Assembly (NCBI RefSeq): GCF_030272615.1
Contig: NC_081409.1
Location: 652,024,468-652,088,467, forward strand
Length of the DNA stretch: 64,000 nucleotides
Origin: Cryptomeria japonica
Taxonomy: Eukaryota > Streptophyta > Pinopsida > Cupressales > Cupressaceae
Reading direction: 5' to 3'
Shown: one piece after another, positions 23,596 through 35,455 of the stretch
Layout of the letters: every line of letters begins with the position of its first letter
Numbering within the stretch: the first letter of the stretch is position 1
Translations under genes and position numbers: made by a program
Notes under the pieces: generated by a model
What the model was told of the DNA's origin: nothing
The model's database searches: none
Seen by the model: only the letters and a program-made list of their open reading frames with translations

Positions 23596-25209
23596 CTAGG
23601 ATTTGGCATGCTTAGGGAAACCCATTTCTATGTTGTTTCTAAAAAGGATTTTCCATGGGGAGTCACCCTCCATAGAGTGGAAGATCCATTTAGCGGCAAG
23701 AGCAACTCCTTGAATTCTGAGATCCTTCAAGCCCAATCCCCCAAGGAGGCTGTCCGTATGACACCATTGCCACTTAACAGCATGCATTTTCCTAGTTCCT
23801 CTGCCATCAGACCAAAGGAATTGTCTAATGGCCTTCTGGATCTCAAATATCTGATAGTTATTGAACAACCAGGCCGAAGAGAAGTATATGTTATAGGATG
23901 AGAGAATTTTCTGGCAAACTTGAACCCTGCCAGCAAGAGAAAGGGAACGATTATGCCACTTATTAAGCTTGGAGTTAATTTTGTCTTTGATCCAAAGCCA
24001 CATAGCCTTAAGAGAGGGGTCCACAGAAAAGGGAATTCCAAGGTATCTAACCACCAGGTGAGGACCTCCCCATTGATATTGAAATCTATTACTCCAGTCA
24101 TGAGGAACTTCATGCCATCCAAGACAGGTAGATTTGGAGTAGGAGATCTTTGCTCCGGATATAATGTAGAATGTCTTAAGTTTGTTTTGAAGCACTTCAA
24201 AGTTGCTGTCACAGGCTTCAAAGAAAATAGTAGTGTCATCGGCAAACTGACTGGTGATGAGCTCTTCATTGTTAGGGAGCCGGATACCTCTAACAGCAGG
24301 GGACATAGAGTGATCTTTAAGAATATAGTGGAGAGCTTTTGAGGAAATCACAAAAAGGGCAGGGGCTAGGGGGCAGCCCTGTCTGATAGATCTACCCAGA
24401 GGGAAGGCCTCGGATAAGGATCCATTGATATCAATCTGGGCAAAAACATCTTTCATCATCATTTTAACAAATTCACAAAATCTGCTAGGAAAACCAAAAG
24501 CTTCAAGAGTCATGGTGATGAAATTCCATTCTACTCGATCATAAGCTTTCTCGAAGTCTAAAAGCAGCATGGCAGAGTTTTGCTGGGACTGCTTAGCCCA
24601 ATGCATAGCTTCCCAGCTAGTTATCACATTTTCTAAAATATACCTTCCCTTAATGAACCCAGTCTGTGTTGAGCCAATAATCTTGGGGAGGATGTTCTGA
24701 AGCCGCAGAGTAAGGATTTTCGCTAAAATTTTATAGGAGACATTAAGCAGAGTAATCAGCCTCCAGTTTTTAATAAGAGCTTTATCTCCATCTTTGGGGA
24801 TGAGTTTGATGATGCCCTTATTGATATTCATACCTAAAGAACCTCTAACTAATGCCACCGAGTATACATTAAGAAGATCATGACAGATCCAACTAATGTT
24901 GGCTTTATAGAATTCAGCAGGCAGGCCATCGGGGCCAGGGGCCTTGTCGTTCTGCAGTGAAAGGATTGCTTTCTTGATTTCCCCCACTGTGATCTCAGCA
25001 GAGAGGAGAGCAGCATCTTGTTCGGTGATCTTTTTGGGAATAAGGGAGAAGCATTGGTTCCTGATGTTATTTGCTTCCTCAGAATATTCGGATGTAAAGA
25101 GATCCTGGTAGTATTTTGCAAAGGCATCTTTTATCATATCTGGGTTGGTAATGTCTTGATTATTGATGATAATTCTGTCAATAGCTTCATTAGTCTGTTT
25201 ATGCTTCAA
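23596..25209 (-). pseudogene. LINE1 reverse transcriptase (537 codons open)
   Basis: Long uninterrupted RT frame. Motifs by residue of this frame: PGPDG 91-95, LIPKDGD 136-142, WRLITLLN around 149 (Leu in place of the usual Pro), TGFIKGRYI 183-191, DFEKAYDRVEW 218-228, RQGCPLAPALF 276-286, catalytic FADD 322-325, and a thumb region to the end. All catalytic Asp residues are present. The first residue is not a true start; the frame is the middle of ORF2, disconnected from the endonuclease and from zf-RVT by frameshifts. A LINE ORF2 would normally be 1,200 or more residues. Confidence 0.9.
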
Positions 25210-25459
25210 AAGATTGAAGAAGAATCTTGATCCCCTGTCTCCGAATTGTAACTAGTTGGCTCGAGATCTAATTTTTGCACCTCGAGTTTTGGCCTGGAGA
25301 TGTTTACTAAGAGTATCCTTAGCATAGATGAGCTGGGCAGTAAGGTTGAAGTTAGAGGGGTTGGCTTGAATGTGGGATTCAGCAATCTGAAGGTTAGCAG
25401 AGAGGGTATTTTCAATGCGTCTATAGTCTTTGGCTCTTTTTTGGCCAATCGTTTTAAGA

Positions 25460-26376
25460 AAGTTCTGCTAAGAGCTAACATTAAGGTCCCATTTTTCAAT
25501 ATCATTAAGATGAGGATAATGATTTTTATTGATCAAGTTGATAATATTAACAGCGGCTAAGATATCTTCATCTTTCAGAAGACTGGTATTCAGTATGAAT
25601 TTAGCATCAGCAGACCGACGAGTTGTCGGGGATCTATTGATAATAAAGCTGGTTTTTATGGGGTGATGATCAGAAAGCGTGGTCGATGTGACTAAAACAG
25701 AGTTCCCCCATTTATCTGGGAGGATAGAGAAAAAATTCTTATTTGCATAAAACCTATCCAACCTTGAATGTATTCTGTTGTCCCCTTGCTGAAAATTGCA
25801 CCATGTGTGCCATATTCCAGGTGAAAGATCTTTATTTCCAGCAAGAGGATCAAAGAATAGTTTATTTCTTTTCATTCTATCCCAGTGAAGCTTTTCTCTA
25901 TCCTTCCAGGTAAAGGGGAGGCCCCCCTCCTTATCTATCTGAGATTCAACCATATTAAAGTCTCCCCCCACAATCCAGGGCAGGTCAAGAAGATCATTAA
26001 TCCAGTCCCAAAGAGATATTCTTTCATTCCAATCATTGGAAGCATAAACAGAGCATATGCCAAAACAATTGTTGTTATGGTTAATGGTAACCCAGACAAC
26101 TCAATTACATGGGGATATCCCATGATTAGTAATATAGTTACTCCATTTAGGGCTAACAAGAAGAGCAACTCCTCCTCTACCCCTAGAATGAAGGGTGTGA
26201 TACTTAACTGCATCCTTCCATAGAAAAACCAAATTATTATGGAGGGTGAAATCAACCGCTTTGATCTCTTGGAGCATCAAGAAGTCCAGGTTAGGATGAG
26301 AGTCAAGGTATTTTTTTATGACATATTTCCTATCTGGGGACTCAAGGCCCCTTATATTCCAGGATATACAGTTCAT
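25460..26376 (-). pseudogene. LINE1 endonuclease and ORF2 start
   Basis: ORF2 begins with ATG at 26376-26374, giving MNCISWNIRGLESPDRK. It continues with LQEIK (catalytic Glu), GRGGVALLV, a VYASND-type motif in another frame, GGDFN (about 25965), SRLDRFYANK (about 25745) and SDHHPIKT (about 25665). These are the hallmarks of the AP-like LINE endonuclease. At least two frameshifts, near 26110-26090 and 25970-25935, break it. The linker to RT (25505-25210) is also frame-shifted. Confidence 0.85.
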
Positions 26377-28048
26377 TGAGAACCAGTGGTCAGGGGAAGA
26401 CACTGCATATCTGCTCCCTGGATGGGAGTCGCATTATTCGGGGAGGGATCCTCTTTCTTTTTGTTTCCAGAGTTTTTATTTTTTGATCCCGTAGGTCTTC
26501 CCCGTCTTTTCGAAATGGGGAATTCTTCCATACCTTCATTCTCATAATCTGACTCAAGCATCATCAGTTTGTCTTCCTCCATGGGTTGCTTGATGTTACA
26601 AGAGACCATAGTGGGATTACAAGTGGGAATAACTTCAATGGTACAGTTATCATCGATTTCCTTAAGAGTTTTATGTGAGGTTAGGGCTTTAGGAGTAATA
26701 CAAGTTTTGTCAGTAAGATCACAATTTAGTGGGAAATCCAAGATGGAGCTGTTCGAGATGGGAGGGGCTTGCGGATTCAATACATCCTTCTTTCTGTTCG
26801 TTTTCCTACGCCTTTTCTTGGTAGTAGTTAAGAAACCATCCGAGATACCCACAGAGGCATCAGGGCATTGTGTGGGCAGAGGGGAAATGGTATTGGTGAT
26901 CTGAGGAGGGGCAGAGACTGAAGACAGAGGAGTGCAATGAGGGTTGAGGCGAGCATTTTGGGTAGATGGCTGGACAGGTTGAGAGGCGGAAGTATTGTTA
27001 CTGGGAGGGATTTGGGGAGGGTTATCTCTAGTGGTTTTATCAGAAGGAGTATCCAGTTTCCTTTGGATAATTGGACAGTCTCTTCGTCTGTGTCCTTCTC
27101 TACGGCACAAAAAATAGGCATTTAATCCGCCTAGGATTTCGATAGGACATGTAATCTTTTCTTCAGCAATGTCAATATTTAGGGTTTCCGGGATATCTGT
27201 TCCAGGCTTGAGTGCTATGAGGATGCGGGCATCTAAATGGGGTACCAATCTAACTGTATCATCCATTCAGATGACCCTACCCAAGGGTTCCAATAATTGT
27301 GGTAGAAAACGCCATAGGTAGGGAGGGACATGTTTAACCAGAATCCACCTAGGAGCAAAGAGAGCTATAACTTCATCGTGTATGGCTTCTGGTGACCATG
27401 CCAGAGCGCAGAATGAAGTGGAGCCAACATTCCAGCATTGTTTTTTAACAACTTCGGCCTGTGCTTCCTACGAGACAAAGAAAATAACATATAGGCCCCT
27501 CTGTATTTGTCTGCAAAAAGATATGTGGAAACCTAGTTTCAAACTCCAATAATTGTGAAACCAGTCGTCAAGAAACTTGCGTGGAGGGCACTTATCCAGT
27601 TCGACAGTAGAGAAAAAAATAGCATAATTCCGAAGTCTGGTTTTTTATTCAATATTTCAACTAGCATTTCAGAATTTGGCAAAATAGAGAAAGGGTTATC
27701 AGCAACCCCAGGGCCCTTACCGGCGTTGGAGGCTCCATCGGAGGCGGGGCAGAGGAACCTAGCACTAACATCCACCGCAAAGCCTCCGTTCGAAACCGCT
27801 TCCGAAAATGTTTTGGGTCTGGTAGGTATAGCAGTGACTGGTTTGGGTGGGATGGGCAAGGTAGTATTATTGCCATCAGACGGGCAGTCAGGTCCGCTCG
27901 CATGCGAGGAGGGTACGGGATTGGGAGGGAGGCCGAAGCCAGGACTTACATTTAGTTCCATGCTATCTAATGCTTTTAATGGAGAGAACACACCTGGATG
28001 TTTGTCATTGCCGAGAGTCGTCGGCGATCCTCCACCATCGCTCGCCAC
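26373..28048 (-). pseudogene. LINE1 ORF1 (DUF4283, knuckle, AT-hook-like tail)
   Basis: The first frame, 28048-27539, is a Ser/Pro-rich N-terminal part. After a one-base change in an A-run near 27638, the DUF4283 domain follows (FLDDWFHNYWSLKLGFHIS to PPYLWRFLP). It contains one TAG near 27471 and a TGA at 27269-27267 in place of a probable CGA. The open frame 27266-26373 then carries the knuckle-like YFLCRREGHRRRDC (27116-27075), long Ser/Thr/Pro-rich and acidic parts, and RRGRPTGSK near 26510-26484. The stop TGA overlaps the ORF2 start in ATGA. The missing first Cys of the knuckle is also seen in the relic at 15.45 kb. Confidence 0.86.
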
Positions 28049-28136
28049 CGTGGACGGAAAGAGCAGGATCCCTTTGAATATTCAGAGATTTCAAACTTGT
28101 AGCTTCGTCAGTGAAAAAGCAGACCCCAATAAATAA

Positions 28137-29890
28137 TAATATTGATTACAAGAGTTGTGATAGAGCTGCAGTCGCCCCTCAAGAAATAAAAGAGATGATG
28201 AGGAAATATTAATCTCCAATGTGTAGTTGAAAATGAATGTTTTGAAAGTTAGGAACATTTCAAATTGAGGGAGGACTATGATGGTGATAAAATTAGAGAT
28301 ATCAAAATTGTTATGTCGATTTTTTTTATATTTAGAACAAAATTTTAGTTACAAAAAATTTAGGTTTACAAAAGCTAAGCATCATGTAAAGTATTTTTTG
28401 ACGAACAATTAATGTGACATAATTAATGTGACATTAAAGAATACAATATAATGGATATTTCTTCAAACATTATAAGTATGTAGATAACATTTTAAGCTCT
28501 CCAATACTTGGAGCATGAAGCTCTTGGCTGTTTTTAGGTTGTGCATCCAAAAACTTGTAAAATAGACTTGAATAAAAAAAATATATTAATTCTTATAATT
28601 TCAATGTTTTGATAAAATGGGTGAAATAGGGCCTTCAATTTCAACTATTATCTATAGCTTAGAATTTCCAATAGTTGTAGAATGGAGCTCTCCAAAAATA
28701 GATTGGAATAAAAAAAATTAGTTGGATGACACATCTAGAGCAATACATTGCACTTATAAAATAAGTGCATGCTTTCAAAGAAGATAGAACAGTTTGCAAA
28801 GATTTATTGGATGCAAGTACTCTTGAATTAGAAAAAAATAGCAAGATCTATCAAATAATCTTCTTGAATTACCTAAGAAATGGATAGAAAGTTTTATGTT
28901 CTTATAAGGTTTTTGTTACCATAATTTTCACAAGGAGCCCATTGAATGGGTGTGGAACATTTGTATTCTAAATAAGATGCAAATATCATCATGCATAAAG
29001 CTATTGGATTGAAACAAACTTTGATGTGTATAGCTATTCAAAGACATTTGATTTTATGATGAAGATGATGATAATAAAAACTACTAATGTGCCTTGGAAC
29101 AAAATATAGGATGTAAATGTAACATGACCTGAAAACTTCAAGTAAAATTATTTGCCCTCTTTTAAATAATTCACAAAATTACCATTCATAGTAAAAAGTC
29201 AATTGTGTCTAACTAGAGCACCTAATTTACTCTACATTGACTTGTCAAAGGAAAAATAATGAGGAAATTTGGTGTTGGTGATATTTCACATCTATTTCCT
29301 CCCTTTAAAACCTAGAGGAATCTTGAAAATTTGCATAGTCTTTTAAATCTAATCTCCAAGCCCACCGAACTCATTTTCCTTATCTCAGACTTCAACATGC
29401 TAGCATTTCTATGTCTTACTTTTATGATAGATTCGCTCAAAGTTACACACCATTGAACTAATTTCAGCAATCTAGTCCCATTAGATTTTGTTGTGTCCTT
29501 ATTCCATGTTTAATCCAAACATTTGGTTATATTGAAACAAATAAAACACTTACAATCTACTGATAATAAATCGCATAGAGATACACTCAAAAAACCATTT
29601 GTCCATACTAATTAAGGCAATCAAGCTTAAAGCTTGGCTACAAAGAAAATTTCCAGCAATGGTAGCCCATGGTAGTCAACAATCATAATGGCCATTACAC
29701 CTAAGTTATAAGAGGAATCAAAGAAGCCCCTAAAGTGATCAAAGCATAGTAGTCTCACCCCTGTGGACCAAGTAAAATGGATTTCTCTACCCAAGTGGAT
29801 ATCAGATAAACGCCAAACTAAAGTGCTATTGTAAGCCTATTGTAGATACCTAAAAATGTCTCATTGATCATGTACTAATTATTCATCCAA
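28137..29890. other. Non-coding spacer of block copy B
   Basis: Nearly identical to 1706-3459. No gene seen. Confidence 0.6.
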
Positions 29891-30261
29891 TTAATTAAAT
29901 AATTCTCTAATTATTTAATTAAGCTAATTAATCTTATTCTTCTAAATTCACATTTCTTCATAATCTTACTAATTATTTTAATTTCAATTCTATCATCGTT
30001 TAATAATTTAAACCATTTTCTAATGTTAATTAAATATTTGTTATTTAATTAATTGTGATTATTAATCCCTCAATTTAAATAATCTTTATTATTTAAATTA
30101 ATTCATTCTAAATTTCCATTTCTCATCATTTAATCATTTAACCCCTTTCTAAATATTAATTAAATATTTAGTATTTCATTAATTATGATTTAATTCCTTT
30201 AATTTAAATAATCTTTATTATTTAATTAAATTCACATTCTTCAATTTCAAATACATGTGCA
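29891..30261. repeat. AT-rich tandem repeat, copy B
   Basis: Same three imperfect units of about 130 bp as 3460-3830, with one visible difference just downstream (CACTTC/CAATTC near 30290). Confidence 0.65.
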
Positions 30262-30489
30262 TGGTTTCAAAAATCAAATTGAAAATCAAATTCAATTCTA
30301 AATATATTCAAATAACAAATTGAATTTAAAATAAATTCAATATTTGAATTAAATCTCATACAAAGATTAAATTGAAAATCAAAATTAAGGTGCAAGCACA
30401 TGCTAAATTAATTAAATCATTATCTTTTCAATCTCTATTTCTATCTTCCACTTTATTTTTTGCCAAAAAGATTTCAATCAGTTAACTCT

Positions 30490-31314
30490 ATCTGAAATAT
30501 AAATAATTTTACTCTTTTTTCTTATATTTTATAGATATATTATTTTTCCTCTCTATTTCACTTTCATTTCTCCTCTACCTATTGCCTTCAAAAGATTGAC
30601 AAGTTATCATTTTGTTCTCTTCTCCATTTTTTCCTATCATAGACCACAAGCGAGATAATTTAATAATTATGAAATGGTAATAAATTAGATCCATAAGGTC
30701 AAAACAAAGATGAATAATTAGTAAAAGGCTAGAGCCACATAAATGAGGAATATCATTGCAATTCTTAAACAAGCCAAAAACTAAAAAATAAACATAATTA
30801 CAATTGTGAAAGAAAATATTAATAAAATATAAGCCCATCCATTTTAATGATTGGTGGGGATCATCTTTTCCAATCTCTATCTATTGTCTTCAAAATTCAA
30901 GATTCATTTTCTTGTTGATGAATTGAATAAATAGGAAATATACTATTGATTTCTAAGACAATAGATAAATATTGAGACTAACTGTATGGCTACAATGATA
31001 AAAATAAGTAGAAGAATAAGTAATACAAAACCTATTTTCTAATAGGAAATGTTTTGCTATCTTGATTTTCCAGGCCTTTTATTAATTACTCATCTTTATT
31101 TTGACCTTATGGATCTAATTTATTATCGTTTCATAATTATTAAATTATCTCTCTTGTGGTCTATGATAGGAAAAAATGGAGAAGAGAACAAAATGATGAC
31201 TTGACAGTCTTTTGAAGGCAAGAGGTAGAGGAGAAAAGAAAGTGAAATAGAGAGAAAAAATAATATATTTATAAAAGATAAGAAAAGAGAGTAAAATTAT
31301 TTATATTTCAGATA
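30490..31314. repeat. Foldback element, copy B
   Basis: Arms 30490-30730 and 31073-31314 repeat the 4059-4883 element. Differences such as AGAGAG/AGCGAG (near 30650) affect single positions of one arm, so the hairpin remains nearly perfect. Confidence 0.85.
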
Positions 31315-33031
31315 TTATAAATCTTATAAACTTTGATCAAATAAAAAAGTATATAGAGCTACTACTCTTTCATCTTATAAAAAAAAATGAATAGAAACAA
31401 AGACCGTTGTTTGTCAAGTACTTTTCAACCTGTTGTTGAGTTGTAAAAATTGGATAAAAATATCCCTATCTCTAAAGAACCAAAGGAAAAAGGTGAGAAA
31501 ACGACATGACACTGAAAAGATTACATGGAATGTACTGTCAACTCCTAAAGTGTAGGTAGGCTACAGTTTTACGGCTACACTAAATTAGCTTGACTTGTAT
31601 GCCTTCAAAGACTTGAACTTGCTTCCTGCATTCATTCAAACATTAATTATTTTAGCAATATTGATCAACTTTTGCAAAACATAAAAATATTTAGGGAAAG
31701 AATAAGGATCCTAAAATGATCAAATCATTACTACGCTATCAATTTAGTTAAATAGTTATCTTAGATTGCTCCCCTCATTAAATTTCATAGTTATACTATG
31801 AAGGATATGTTTGTGTTCATATCTGCTTGCATATTACAAGAAATACAAATACACATACAACCGGTAGTATAATTCTATTGATGAACATCATAATAAAGTG
31901 GCTTGCATCATACGCTCAACATATAGCCTTGAGGCTCACAAGATCCTAAAGACCAGATAATATTTTGCAACATTGGAAGCTTGTGTATTAAGTATTTAAG
32001 TATATGTCTTCTACTAAAATGTGCATGTTGAATGTAATGTATATCATCATTTTAATAAATAAAAACTTGAAATTATGCTAGTAGGCATGGATACCAAATG
32101 GGCTATTGCACAATAAAATTTTTTTTCCAAAAATCCCTTAAAGCCAAAAATGGAAATGCTTTCCCTCCTTGATTAATAGGAAGACACTTTTCTTTGATAC
32201 ACATGTGGCTTTTAGACTAGAGGGCCAAAATAACACTTTAATATGAATATCCAACCAAAATAATGAACAAAATTGATCTGCCCACCAATTTCCAAAATGT
32301 TATTTCAATGCATTAGGATGAATCAATGGGTGAAAATTGCACCCAATTAAACATGTACACAAACATTTGGTTTTAATTATGTTAGCAGAAAGTCCTTTTA
32401 GCTCTTATTGAAGATAAGTAACATATGATAGAAAAACAAAAAATATCAATTCCATAAATGATTATTGCCCATCATAGAGAATAGTCTCTTGCCCTGCACC
32501 TATGGTTGGATCTATTTATTGTAGAAATAAAGCAGCTCTATTAAATGCAAAATAACCCAAATGCCTTCATTCCTATACTGCATATTAGATAAAATCAAGT
32601 AATCTGTGATGTTTTCATTGCTAAAAAACATTATGTGGAAGATGCTGAACAACCAGAGTAGGTTGCCATAAAGGCTAATTACATGAAAACTGGGGTAAAT
32701 TAGAAGCCCTTTCTCACAATCAAACTAAATCAACTAGAAAAAAATCAAAGTTAACATTTTACATGTATCTTCACAAAATTCACAAATTTTTACAAGTAAA
32801 AGGAACTATGATAGCTAGACAAAGTAAAGAGAAGAATGCATAAATTTTATTCTAAAAGATAGTCACACAAATCTCTACTCAATTCATCAAGCCATGTTGT
32901 AAAGAGAAAAATTCCAGAAATAAACGCCTCATTGCCTTTGATTGAGTGATATTTCAAGTCTCTCATAGCATAACTGTCATTACTCAACCTAGAGTGCAAA
33001 AAAATGGGAGTTAGAAAAATATAGAAATAAA
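31315..33031. other. Non-coding spacer of block copy B, right part
   Basis: Same as 4884-6600 with scattered substitutions. No gene seen. Confidence 0.6.
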
Positions 33032-33078
33032 AAGGTTGTAGACTTAAATCATTTTTACAATCAGAAACAAAGGCGGAA

Positions 33079-34282
33079 ATGGCGGAGGGTGTTCCAAATT
33101 TGAATTTTCAGCAGGTGGGAAATTATAGTGAAGGTGGAAATGGCGGAGGGAGTATAGGGAATGTCTTGGGGGAAGAGGCTAAGAATGAAAAGGCTGATGG
33201 GGGTAGTAGGTATTTATGGGATGGTGGTACTCAGTGCATTCCAATGTGCCACAATGATGCCTCATCTAGTAGTTCCAACAGCTCACATGGTTTTGAGGGC
33301 CCCAATAATTCTGCCAGATGCTAGAATTCTTCTTCTTCTATTTTTTATTGCAATAAGAAATGGCCAGCTTTATTTTGTTCATGCCTAAAAGGTAAGTCGG
33401 TTTCCCCTATTTCTCAAAGTGCTAACCTCGTTTATGGTATTTTCTCTATATCCATTCAGGATTGCATTATGGATAAAAATCTAGCCAATATGGATTCTAT
33501 TTTGGTGGGCAATTTTGTGGGACCGTGACCCAATATTGAATCTATTAGGTCATGGGTGGCTCGTAAATGAAGAGGAAAAGGTGAAACTAAGGTTATTGCA
33601 ATGGAAAATGGTTTTTTCTCCTTTTCCTTTACTGTGAAGAGGATCTAAAATCAGTGTTAGTTGGAGGACAGTGAATGCCAGGGAAATCCTCCTTGGCTCT
33701 GAAGAAATGGGAACCGGGTTTCAACCTAAAAGATTGGCAATGCAATGAAGCCCCTATTTGGGTTTAGTTGTCGAGTCTTCCTTTGGAATATTGGGATGAG
33801 GAAATCTTTTGTGGGTTGGCTTCTTGTTTTGTTTAGTTGCTTTCAGTGGACCCTATGATTGTGGCTAAAAGAAGATTGGTCTATGCTCATATCTATGTGA
33901 ATAATAAGCAATCATCAAACCTCCCACAGGAAATCAATTTTAACTCAAAACTTGGGGAATGGATTCAAAAGGTGGAATATGAATCAATTCCTTTTACTTG
34001 TTTTCATTGTAAGAAGGTTGGTCATTGGGGTAGAGACTGTCCTGCCAAGAATCAGTCTAAGAAATTTTGGAGGAAAAAATATTATGAGTTGGTTAATGTT
34101 GTGGATTTGCCTTGTAGGCTTCACTGTTCACAGGTTCTTGAGATGGTGGCTCCAGATCTTAACAATCAGGATTGTCAAATGATACAGGGGGAAGTTATGG
34201 GGAGTGATTTGAAGGAGGCTCATTCTGAGTCTCCACCTCTAGAATTCCCTATTCAGGGGGAGATCCCCCATCCAATGGAGTA
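33079..34282 (+). pseudogene. LINE2 copy B ORF1
   Basis: Same frames and breaks as 6648-7851. The CCHC knuckle CFHCKKVGHWGRDC is intact at 33998-34039. Differences include a CAG to TAG-type change near 33765 in the DUF4283 part. Confidence 0.8.
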
Positions 34283-34708
34283 AAATAAGGTGACTTTGGA
34301 TGCCTCCCTTCCCAATGTAGCTATCAAAAAAAATTTAAACTTGATAGTGGATATGGGTTCTTCCCAGGAAAAGTCAAGTCAGTTGAACTCTTCTTCATGT
34401 AAAGTCTCTCATTGAAATTCCCCATTGGATTATGGCCTAGAGATAGAGGACCCCAATCCTTTTATTGAAGTTAGATATAAGAATCGACATCGGAGTTCTC
34501 CTTCCTCAAATCTAGGGGTCGCATCTAGATTTGTGGGTTTTAAAACTAGGAATAGGTATAGAGTAGATTGTGGCTCAAAACCAAGAGGGGTTGGAAGACC
34601 CCCAAACCTCTTTAGTAGAAACAAGAAAATTAAGTCAGATATTGTTAATGGCTCACAACGGACTCCTAAGGACATGGGGATTGACTCCCCTGATTGTTCT
34701 AAATTGAG

Positions 34709-35455
34709 ATCATTTTATGGAACATAAAGGGGCTTAATCACCCCTATTAACACGATCTCTTGTCAAATATGATTTGAGATCATAGAACGAGAATCTTCCT
34801 TATCCAAGAGACTAAAATACTTTCTGAAAAACTTTTAAAGATGAAGTTGGCTATTTTTAAGGATTGTGGTGTTCATTGTGTTCGTGTGGATGGTGCCTTT
34901 GGAGGAATTGCTACTTTTTGGAATCCAAGACTTGTTCAAGGTTCATCAATTATCTCCAATCCAAATCACATTGCTACCAAAATCACTAATCTTCTAGATG
35001 GCTCTTCTTGTATCATTTCCAATATCTATGCTCCTAATAGTAGGAGTGCCAAGAAGATTCTATGGAATTTATTGGTAAGCTCTAGACTTCTTTTTAGTAA
35101 TAAAAAGTGGATCCTAACGGGGGATTTTAATTGTCCTATTTCAAATATGGAGAAAAGTGGTGGGGCTCCAATTTCTGAAGATAGCAAGTAGGATTTTTTG
35201 GATCTCATTAATGCCCTAGGGCTACTGGATCTCGAGTTGAATAGGTCTAATTCTACATGGTCCAATAGGCAGAGTGGGACAAATCTTATTGAAGTCAAAC
35301 TTGACAGGGGTCTTATATCCCCTGATTGGCTGCTAGATTTTTCATGTAATTTATCCTCTTTATCTAGGATTGGATCTAACCATTTTCCAATTGTTCTGAG
35401 CATTTCTTCTTTTAATAGGAAAAAGGCTTTCCCATTTAGATTTGAAAAAATATGA
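34709..35455 (+). pseudogene. LINE2 copy B endonuclease
   Basis: Same single frame with in-frame stops as 8278-9024. Substitutions such as Met to Val in the VRVDGAFGG stretch and Gln to Glu in IEVKLDRG separate the copies. Confidence 0.8.

Larger units (their letters stand above)
22645..28136 (-). mobile_element. LINE family 1, copy B
   Basis: Non-LTR retrotransposon on minus: ORF1 (28048-26373), endonuclease (26376 to about 25460), RT (25209-23596) and zf-RVT (23346-22645). It lacks RNase H. It ends within about 10 bases of the zf-RVT frame without a poly-A or hairpin tail, so the 3' end is missing. The 5' end lies near 28136 by comparison with copy A. It is much better preserved than LINE2, with only a handful of frameshifts and stops. 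Confidence 0.88.
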
